NCBI GenBank assembly: GCA_021807595.1
Contig: JAKBCS010000021.1
Span: 1 to 49,108 of the forward strand
DNA length: 49,108 nucleotides
Direction of reading: 5' to 3'
Origin: Planctomycetota bacterium
GTDB taxonomy: Bacteria; Planctomycetota; Planctomycetia; Gemmatales; Gemmataceae
Part shown: piece after piece, positions 1 to 6,141 of the stretch
How positions within the stretch are numbered: position 1 is the stretch's first letter
Layout of the letters: each line of letters opens with the position of its first letter
Notes under the pieces: generated by a model
Seen by the model: only the letters and a program-made list of their open reading frames with translations
Databases searched by the model: none
Told to the model about the DNA's origin: nothing
Made by a program: the position numbers and the translations under genes

Positions 1-21
1 CTTTCTAAGGATATGATTTAA

Positions 22-42
22 CCTGCCGCCTCACGCGGCAGG
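22..42. repeat. Short GC-rich hairpin
   Basis: An 8-bp perfect stem (CCTGCCGC / GCGGCAGG) with a 5-base loop. No T-run follows, so it is not an obvious terminator by itself. It may be part of the 3' end of a gene lying left of the window. Confidence 0.5.
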
Positions 43-97
43 CAGCCAAGCATGTTTTCACCCTCGCTAAGGCCAACACACCAACTTGACAAACGAT

Positions 98-133
98 ACC
101 CCGCCGAGTCGAAAGACCCGGCGGGGTTTTTTT
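98..133 (+). terminator. Rho-independent terminator
   Basis: A 9-bp GC stem (ACCCCGCCG / CGGCGGGGT), an A-C mismatch and 3 further pairs close on a GAAA tetraloop. Seven T residues follow directly. This is a textbook plus-strand terminator for a gene left of the window, and it separates that gene from queF. Confidence 0.9.
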
Positions 134-233
134 GCGCCCACACCCTTCATCGGCTTGACGAACATTGTCTCGCCGCCTTCAACAAAGAGAGGCAGAGACG
201 TTCCCCCTGAAATACCACCAGCGAGGTCTCATC

Positions 234-596
234 GTGGCCGCACCATCCGCCGATCAACTCGAAACTTTCCCCAATCCCCAACTGGGACGCAACTATAGCA
301 TCGAAATCGTCTGTCCCGAATTCACCAGTCTTTGTCCCAAGACCGGACAGCCCGATTTCGGCACCATCACGTTCACCTACACGCCGGGACCGTTGTGCGT
401 CGAATTGAAATCGCTGAAGTTGTATTTGCAGAATTATCGCAATGAGGGGGCGTTTTACGAAACGGTCGTCAATCGTCTGCTCGACGATTTTGTGACGGCG
501 TGCCGACCGCTGCTCTGTTGCGTCGTCGGTGCCTTCACGCCGCGCGGCGGCATAACCACGACTGTGAAGTGCCGATACGAAGTCCAATCTATTTGA
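234..596 (+). CDS. queF: NADPH-dependent 7-cyano-7-deazaguanine reductase QueF
   Basis: A unimodular (short) QueF of about 120 residues. The family reduces preQ0 to preQ1 in queuosine biosynthesis, a tRNA wobble-base modification, in the cytoplasm. The family signature is clear: TSLCPKTGQPDF holds the thioimide-forming cysteine (C34) and, seven residues on, the conserved aspartate (D41). VELKSLKLY, the substrate-binding stretch, follows at about residues 56-64. I chose the GTG at 234 because GCGAGG lies 7-8 bases upstream and the protein then begins just before the conserved LETFPNP. A TTG at 165 would add 23 unconserved residues. The gene ends 8 bp inside the 3' end of the convergent selD. 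It could be transcribed alone, since a strong terminator lies upstream. Identification is secure; only the start is uncertain. Confidence 0.93.
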   Translation: MAAPSADQLETFPNPQLGRNYSIEIVCPEFTSLCPKTGQPDFGTITFTYTPGPLCVELKSLKLYLQNYRNEGAFYETVVNRLLDDFVTACRPLLCCVVGAFTPRGGITTTVKCRYEVQSI

Positions 597-1644
597 CGAT
601 CAGTGCCGCATCTTGTTGGGCCAACACGTCGCCGATGATGCACGAGTAGGTTGCTCCGCGTTTGCGTAGATTCTCCACCAAGGCATCGGCGTTCGCGGAG
701 GGCGTGCTGATGAGCAATCCGCCGGAGGTCTGGGCGTCGTAAAAGAATTCCAGACGAAGCGGATCGACTTTGCCTTCCAAGCGCAGAAACGGTTGCACAT
801 AGGCCGCGTTGGTGGCACTGGCGCGCGTGAAGTACGGCTTGTGGGCCAGCTTTTCCGCGCCCGGCAGCAGCGGTAGCCGAGCCAGTTCGATCGACAGCGT
901 TACTCGACTTCCCCGTGCCATCTCGTAGCTGTGTCCGGCCAAGCCGAAGCCGGTGATGTCGGTGGCGGAGTGCGCTTCGGCCTCCAACATCCCTTCTTTG
1001 CCGATGTCGTTCAGCTGAATCATGCTGGCGCAGGCCGTCTTCAAGACATCGTCCGGACAATCGCCGGCCTTATGAGCGGTCGTGATGAAACCGGTTCCGA
1101 GTGCCTTGGTCAGCACCAGCTTATCGCCGGGACGCGCCGAGGCATTAGAGAGAATACGCTTCGGGTGGACGATGCCCGTGACGGCGTAGCCGAACTTAAT
1201 CTCGCTGTCGCGGACGGTATGGCCGCCGAGAATGACGGCTCCGGCGGTTCGACAACGCTCCTCGCCGCCGCGAATGATGTCGAACAACCAGGTCATCTCC
1301 GGATCTTTATCGTCCGGATAGCCGACGAGATTGAGAGCCGTCTTCGGCGTGCCGCCCATGGCATAAATGTCGCTCAGCGCGTTGGCGGCGGCGATTTGGC
1401 CGTAGATGAAGGCGTCGTTGACCACCGGCGGAAAGAAGTCGATGGTCTGGACGATGGCCAAGTCCTCCGTCAGCCGATAGACACCGGCATCGTCGTGGGT
1501 GTCCGTGCCGACGAGGAGGTTGGGATCGCTGCTGGGGGGGAGGTTGCGCAGAACCTGCGCGATGCCCTGGGGGGGCAGTTTACCCGCTCAGCCGGCGCAT
1601 GAGGCGTAGTCGATCAGACGTTTTTTGCGTCCGAAGAACAACAT
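589..1644 (-). CDS. selD: Selenide, water dikinase (selenophosphate synthetase), selenocysteine-containing
   Basis: SelD makes selenophosphate from selenide and ATP, the selenium donor for Sec-tRNA and 2-selenouridine. The frame is interrupted by one UGA at 1588-1590. Reading through it gives 351 residues, the normal SelD length, starting MLFFGRKKRL at the ATG at 1642-1644 with GGAGG upstream. The residue before the UGA region is C17, and the local sequence is SCAG-U-AGK, so Sec19 aligns with the catalytic Cys/Sec of the family and the K three residues later with the essential lysine (C17 and K20 in E. coli). Further family motifs follow: GTDTHDDAGVYR, TIDFFPPVV, AAANALSDIYAMGG, LGGHTVRD and TDITGFGLAGH. 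A SECIS-like hairpin follows the UGA. A conventional annotation would start at a TTG at 1461 and lose the active site. It is probably co-transcribed with the selW-like gene 47 bp upstream. Confidence 0.96.
1546..1560 (-). promoter_or_regulatory. Bacterial SECIS-like hairpin in selD
   Basis: In the mRNA the sequence GCGCAG-GUU-CUGCGC forms a perfect 6-bp stem with a GUU loop. The stem begins 27 nt and the loop 33 nt after the UGA. From what I know of bacterial SECIS elements (SelB binding, G among the first loop bases, loop roughly 16-37 nt after UGA), geometry and loop both fit. SelB binding itself is inferred. Confidence 0.8.
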
Positions 1645-1691
1645 CTCGCTCCCTCCTTTGGTTGTCGGCGGAACGGATTCGGCACGCTGAG

Positions 1692-1937
1692 TCACGCTTT
1701 CTTTTTCAGAAGCTCGGCAAGCGTGTCGAGAACCCATTGCTCGTCGGGAAACTGCTTCGTTTTTAGCTTCGAGTACAGCACTTCGCCGTTCGCGGACAAC
1801 TCGAAGCAACCTCCACTGGAGGGAATCAGTCTCAGGTCTTGAATCTTCTGCTTAAACGCGGTCAGTAGTTTGCCCGTCAAACTGAGGGCATGGGGTTCGT
1901 AACTTCACATGGCACAGTAGCGCAACTCCACTTGCAT
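1692..1937 (-). CDS. SelW-like (SelT/SelW/SelH family, Rdx) selenoprotein
   Basis: An 81-residue thioredoxin-like redox protein with an in-frame UGA at 1905-1907. Read as Sec, the N-terminus is MQVELRYCAMUSYEPHA, which carries the family CxxU redox motif (C8, U11) on the first beta strand-loop. The rest has the family hallmarks IPSSGGCFEL, then GEVLYSKLKT and QFPDE, so the frames on both sides of the UGA belong to one protein. The ATG at 1935-1937 has AAAAGGAG seven bases upstream. Without read-through only an ATG-less remnant or a 62-residue product lacking the active site would be annotated. It lies 47 bp upstream of selD on the same strand and is very likely co-transcribed with it. Its exact substrate is unknown. 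The family is generally linked to glutathione or thioredoxin-dependent redox balance. Confidence 0.93.
1872..1889 (-). promoter_or_regulatory. Bacterial SECIS-like hairpin in the selW-like gene
   Basis: In the mRNA GCCCUCA-GUU-UGA(C)GGGC forms a 7-bp stem with one bulged C and a GUU loop. The loop starts 23 nt after the UGA. The loop is the same trinucleotide as in the selD hairpin, which supports recognition of both by one SelB protein. Confidence 0.75.
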
Positions 1938-2064
1938 GTCGATCTCCTTTTCCATGTCCGAAGGCGACTCGCCTCGTGGCGCATTCGCATCTCCTGATAT
2001 AGTAGATGCGGCTGCCCGACTCGTCGAGTTGATGTGCGCAGGGCAGCCCGAGGAAACCAGCCGT

Positions 2065-3057
2065 ATGGGGCGATTGATTCCACCGACGATCATCGTGCGT
2101 CATCCGCGCGAAAATCCGCGGAAATGTTCCGTGCTGCCGCTGCGCGGCCGCGACGAAGTGCGGTTTTGGAGCTATCCCGTGAAGGAACGTCCGCCAATGG
2201 ACGCCTACGTTCGCCTGTCCGCCGATGGTTCGCAACTGTCGGTCGCCGACGCGGACAAGGGGATTCTTCTGCTGGACGGCAGCTGGCGTTGGGCGGCAGC
2301 GATGGCGCGCGATTTTCAGGACGTGCCGCCTCGCTCTCTGCACGGTTGGTCCACCGCCTATCCGCGCGTGTCGAAGCTCGGTACCGATCCCGACAACGGA
2401 CTCGCTTCTATCGAGGCGTTATTCGTGGCCTATCACCTGTTGGGCCGTCCGACGGCGGGGCTGCTCGATTCGTATCGTTGGGCGGAGGAGTTCTTGCGGA
2501 CGAACGGATTATCCGTCGAACCGGTTCGCTTCGCTCCACGGATTGAGCTGCCTCCCTATACGTTCGTGCCGGGGCGGACGCCGCACCCGCTCCGCGATCC
2601 GGCGGGGCATCTCTTCGGCCAAGTGCTGGAACTACCGCCGCCTCTGGACCCATCGCAATGGCGCGACAGCGAAGCGTATCTGCATGGGATCGACCTGTTC
2701 AATCGAGGCTACTATTGGGAAGCCCACGAAGCGTGGGAGGGGCTGTGGCGCGCGGCGGGTCGAACGGGTATCGTCGCCGATTTCCTCAAAGCGCTCATCA
2801 AACTTGCCGCCGCCGGTGTGAAAGTGCGGCAAGGTCAACCGCGCGGGGTTGCCGGCCACGCTGCCGGGGCGTTGGAATTGTTCCGTGCCATCGCCGGACA
2901 ACTCGGCGATGCGCCCGGCTATCTGGGTCTGCACTTGCGCGAACTGCTCGCCTTCGCGGAGCGGATTGAGAAGCAAGCCGAGAACTTGGCTACCGATGAA
3001 GATCGAGGCGTGAAGGTCGTTTTCGCGCACTTTCTCAGTCCCACGGATCGCGCTTGA
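2065..3057 (+). CDS. Tsr3/DTW-like aminocarboxypropyltransferase domain fused to DUF309
   Basis: About 330 residues in two domains. Residues 1-150 resemble the Tsr3 (DUF367)/DTW superfamily, which transfers the 3-amino-3-carboxypropyl group of S-adenosylmethionine to RNA. RHPRENPRKCS near the N-terminus fits the metal/RNA-facing motif, LLLDGSWRWAAAM the SAM-binding segment, and STAYPRVSKLGTDPDN followed by LASIEALFVAYHLLG the late conserved block. Residues about 205-315 are a DUF309 helical domain with the hallmark YLHGIDLFNRGYYWEAHEAW. The start is taken at ATG 2065 just before the conserved region. The longer frame from 1936 would overlap the selW start and carries no recognisable sequence. 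It is transcribed divergently from the Sec operon. Function as a tRNA or rRNA acp-transferase is inferred, and I cannot tell from sequence which of the two subfamilies it belongs to. Confidence 0.75.
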   Translation: MGRLIPPTIIVRHPRENPRKCSVLPLRGRDEVRFWSYPVKERPPMDAYVRLSADGSQLSVADADKGILLLDGSWRWAAAMARDFQDVPPRSLHGWSTAYPRVSKLGTDPDNGLASIEALFVAYHLLGRPTAGLLDSYRWAEEFLRTNGLSVEPVRFAPRIELPPYTFVPGRTPHPLRDPAGHLFGQVLELPPPLDPSQWRDSEAYLHGIDLFNRGYYWEAHEAWEGLWRAAGRTGIVADFLKALIKLAAAGVKVRQGQPRGVAGHAAGALELFRAIAGQLGDAPGYLGLHLRELLAFAERIEKQAENLATDEDRGVKVVFAHFLSPTDRA

Positions 3058-3133
3058 GTAAAGAAGCTAAGATATCCATAAGATGCCGGTCACGGGACGA
3101 TTCTCCGCGTTTCCAAGTGGGAGTGCTATTCGC

Positions 3134-4015
3134 ATGAACAAGATCGCTCTTTTCTTTACCCTCATCGGCTTGGCCGGCTTCTCGATGGCAGGCCGCGCCG
3201 AAGACGTCAAACCCGCCAAGCCGATCGACTTGCCGTTCAACACAAAAGCGGACGAAGACGATCCGTTTTTGTCCAGCGGCGGACTCACCCTCTGGTACTC
3301 GTCCAACGAAAGCGGAAAGTTCGACATTATGGCGTCCCAACGGCGAACGCTTCGGGCCCCGTGGGGCAAAGGAGAGATCCCCGATAGCTATATGCAGTCG
3401 AAAGTGGACGATCGGGGCGTGTGTCTGACGCGAGACGGCGTGTATCCTCAATATCTCTTTTTCTCGACGCTGAAGGACAAGGACACGAAGAATTTCGACC
3501 TTTATGTGGCGGTGAAGCAAGGGCGCGACAAGGTATTTACCGAGCCGACGCCGGTGCAGGCCGCATCGTCCGACGCCGACGAGAGAAATCCCCATCTCGC
3601 GGCGGGAGGCAAACACTTGTACTTCAGCCGCAAGACCAAGGACGGTTGGCGCGTCTATTTGTGCAAACGAACGCAGACCAAAGGCGCGACCGGCTTCGGT
3701 GATCCGCAGTTGGTCGAGGAGTTGCCGCCGAACTACCACCACGTCGCGCTGACGCCGGACGGCAAAACCATGTACCTGCAAGGCCCGCTCGAAAAGAATC
3801 GCACCGGCCTTTTCGTGGCGACGAGTACCGCCAAAGGGTGGAGCAAGCCGGAGCCGTTGACGATGTTGAATCATCCGGAGGCGGCCAAGGGCGATCGGTC
3901 GCCTTCCTTGAGCGCCAACGGCAGCTTTCTGTACTTCTCGTCGGATCGGCCCGGCGGCAAGGGAGGTCTCGATATTTGGGTCGTACCCGTGGAACAGTTG
4001 AAACTCAAAAAATGA
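3134..4015 (+). CDS. Secreted PD40 (WD40-like) beta-propeller protein
   Basis: A 293-residue protein with a clear signal peptide (MNKIALFFTLIGLAGFSMAGRAE), so it acts outside the cytoplasm. Several blade-like repeats follow, each with a pattern like DPFLSSGGLTLWYSSN, NPHLAAGGKHLYFSRK, VALTPDGKTMYL and SPSLSANGSFLYFSSDRPGG. These are the PD40 repeats seen in TolB and in planctomycete periplasmic propellers. The start ATG at 3134 has GGGAG upstream and gives the signal peptide. The upstream in-frame ATG at 3083 adds 17 residues that would spoil it. It lies 76 bp after the DUF309 fusion gene on the same strand. No catalytic residues are visible, so a binding or scaffolding role is only an inference. 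Confidence 0.8.
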   Translation: MNKIALFFTLIGLAGFSMAGRAEDVKPAKPIDLPFNTKADEDDPFLSSGGLTLWYSSNESGKFDIMASQRRTLRAPWGKGEIPDSYMQSKVDDRGVCLTRDGVYPQYLFFSTLKDKDTKNFDLYVAVKQGRDKVFTEPTPVQAASSDADERNPHLAAGGKHLYFSRKTKDGWRVYLCKRTQTKGATGFGDPQLVEELPPNYHHVALTPDGKTMYLQGPLEKNRTGLFVATSTAKGWSKPEPLTMLNHPEAAKGDRSPSLSANGSFLYFSSDRPGGKGGLDIWVVPVEQLKLKK

Positions 4016-4323
4016 GTGTGCGAGGAAAAAGGACTGATGTTCGCCGCTTCGGGGCGCGAGCGAAAACATCAAGGCCGTCGGTCGCGTGGTAAAAGATGCA
4101 GCCTATGCGGAGCGGGGTTAGCTCGGTCGGACGACACGATTCGGGAACGGTTACTCGGGCTGTTTGAAGGGGTGTACGGCATCCGAATGGAGGACATGGG
4201 AGACTGGAATATAACCGGCAGGAAGCAAGAGCATTGGCACCAATTTCTCCCCTAACGTTCGCGCGGGTTCGACCGCAGCCAGTCACCGGGGAGTTTGCAG
4301 CTGAGTCAGGGAGGACCACTGGG
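4016..4323. other. Intergenic stretch without a supported gene
   Basis: A 308-bp gap between the propeller gene and the BBP7 gene. A 79-codon plus-strand frame at 4016-4255 has no ribosome-binding site and no recognisable domain. The only signal I see is AGGGAGGA just before 4324, the ribosome-binding site of the next gene. Confidence 0.5.
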
Positions 4324-6024
4324 ATGAGACATCGATGGATTCGCAGTCTGGCCCTGTCATTAGGCGTTTGGGCGATGGGCCACGCAGGCAATTTGGCGCT
4401 CGTTCGGGGCGCGGAAACCGGACCGAACATTCAACCGTATCCAACGCCGTCACCCGTCGTCGAAGCGGCGCGGGTCGAGGAACCGGCCCCGGCAGCCTTT
4501 TTGAGTCCGCCCATCGCCCCCCCGGATGTACCCACTGAGGAAGATCGCGCGATTCAGCCGGCCGGTTTATTCTCCGGTCGTCTCGGTCGGACCATGCCCA
4601 GTGGATTCGACGATGGCACCGTGATAACGTCGCCCTCGCCGTTGCCCATGCCCAATCCGGCACCGCAACCGGACGTTCCCTACGCCTGGCGGCAGCAGGG
4701 TTCATCCTCCCTCATGGCTTCCAATCCTCCCGCGTCGAACTTCGCGCCCATGCCCAGTCTCGCCTCGCCGCCATCGCCGCAGGCATCCGGCCCGATAACT
4801 AACCCCGGGAGTGTCGCCGCACCTGGAGTCGTCAACGGACCAGTCCACTCGACTTTGCTGGACGGCGTGGGCTGTCTGAACGACGGCAGCTGTGCGCCCG
4901 GCAGTTGCGGCATGGACGGCTGCTGCGGCTGGGGCGACGGGTGCGGCAACGGTTGCAATTTCGGGAATCGCTGGTTTGGCTCCGCCGAGTACCTGCTGTG
5001 GTTCGTCCAAGGACAGAATCTGCCGCCTCTCCTCACGAGCGGCTCCCTCGCCGACAACCCACCCGGAGCCATCGGACAGCCGGGCACCAACGTGCTATTC
5101 GGGGGTAGCAACTACTCCAACAATCCCTATTCCGGCGCGCGGTTGCGCGGCGGCTACTGGTTCAACGACAACCACGGTTTGGGGCTTGAGCTTGGCGGCT
5201 TCTTCCTCGGCGCAGGGGCCAACACCTACACGAACTCCTCGCTCGGCGTGCCGTTCTTGGCTCGCCCGTTCGTCAATGCCTTGACCGGCGGGCAAGACAT
5301 CGAAGCCGTGGCCACGCCCAATGGGTTGACCGGTACCTTCACCGCCGTCAACACGTTTCTCCTCTACGGAGCCGAGGCTAATTTGCGGCGCAATTTGCTG
5401 TGCGGTTGCAATTGGTTCATCGATGGTTTCGCCGGTTGGCGTATGCTCGGTCTGAATGAGTCGCTCGGCATTCGCGAGAACTTGGCGGTCGTTAGTTCGT
5501 CCAACCCGAATCTGCCGACTGGGACGACGTTCATTGTCAACGACCGCTTCGCCACTACCAATATGTTCAATGGTGCCCAAATCGGCGGTATCGGCGAATA
5601 TCGCTTTGGTCGTTGGAGCGTGGATGTGCGCGGCAGCGTGGCCCTGGGCGGCACCGAGCAGTTCGTGGCGATCTCCGGTTCGACGTTCGCCGCCGCTCCC
5701 GGTATCGCCGGTTCGACCGCGCAAGGTGGTTTGTTGGCGCAGTCGTCGAACATCGGCCGCTACACGCGCGGCATGGTGAGCATGGTGGACGAAATCGGCC
5801 TCAATCTCGGCTATCAGTTCACCAACCACATTCGCGGCTTCGTCGGTTACAACTTCTTGTATTGGTCGAGCGTAGTTCGCCCCGGCAATCAGATCGATCC
5901 GGTCGTCAATCCGAACCTGATCCCGCCATCGTCGGGCGGCGGCCCTGCGCGTCCCGCCTTCAACTTCAACGGCACCGATTTCTGGGCGCAAGGTTTGACG
6001 TTCGGACTCGACATTCGTTGGTGA
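4324..6024 (+). CDS. BBP7 family outer-membrane beta-barrel protein
   Basis: A 566-residue secreted protein typical of planctomycetes. The N-terminus MRHRWIRSLALSLGVWAMGH begins a signal peptide ending near RGAE. A Pro/Ser-rich linker follows (residues about 30-175), then a Cys/Gly cluster with GCCGWGDGCGNGC at about 200. The barrel domain starts at WFGSAEYLLWFVQGQNLPP, the BBP7 signature. Alternating aromatic/Gly strands run to the end (GYWFNDNHGLGLELGGFFLG, LNLGYQFTNHIRGFVGYNFL), and the protein closes with a beta strand ending in IRW, as expected for an outer-membrane barrel. Start at ATG 4324 with AGGGAGGA 10 bases upstream. The Cys-rich knob before the barrel could be disulfide-bonded or bind metal. 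It converges on the large cytochrome gene through a shared terminator. Confidence 0.87.
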   Translation: MRHRWIRSLALSLGVWAMGHAGNLALVRGAETGPNIQPYPTPSPVVEAARVEEPAPAAFLSPPIAPPDVPTEEDRAIQPAGLFSGRLGRTMPSGFDDGTVITSPSPLPMPNPAPQPDVPYAWRQQGSSSLMASNPPASNFAPMPSLASPPSPQASGPITNPGSVAAPGVVNGPVHSTLLDGVGCLNDGSCAPGSCGMDGCCGWGDGCGNGCNFGNRWFGSAEYLLWFVQGQNLPPLLTSGSLADNPPGAIGQPGTNVLFGGSNYSNNPYSGARLRGGYWFNDNHGLGLELGGFFLGAGANTYTNSSLGVPFLARPFVNALTGGQDIEAVATPNGLTGTFTAVNTFLLYGAEANLRRNLLCGCNWFIDGFAGWRMLGLNESLGIRENLAVVSSSNPNLPTGTTFIVNDRFATTNMFNGAQIGGIGEYRFGRWSVDVRGSVALGGTEQFVAISGSTFAAAPGIAGSTAQGGLLAQSSNIGRYTRGMVSMVDEIGLNLGYQFTNHIRGFVGYNFLYWSSVVRPGNQIDPVVNPNLIPPSSGGGPARPAFNFNGTDFWAQGLTFGLDIRW

Positions 6025-6070
6025 AAAGAAGAGTAGTTTAAGATTCTTGGGCCTTTTGTTTCTTCAACAA

Positions 6071-6112
6071 GAAGGGATCGCCATCCTCGTAAGCTGGCAT
6101 GGCGATCCCTTC
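6071..6112. terminator. Bidirectional terminator stem
   Basis: A perfect 14-bp inverted repeat (GAAGGGATCGCCAT / ATGGCGATCCCTTC) with a 14-base loop, placed between two convergent genes. T-rich and A-rich flanks lie on the two sides, so it can serve both directions. Confidence 0.8.
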
Positions 6113-6141
6113 TTCCATTTCGATTAACCTCCAAATTCGAT

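Noticed and set aside
1936-2064. N-terminal extension of the Tsr3/DTW-DUF309 gene from ATG 1936
   Set aside because: It would overlap the start and leader of the selW-like gene on the other strand and carries no conserved residues.
4016-4255. 79-codon frame after the propeller gene
   Set aside because: No ribosome-binding site, mixed composition and no domain; it starts right at the previous stop by chance.
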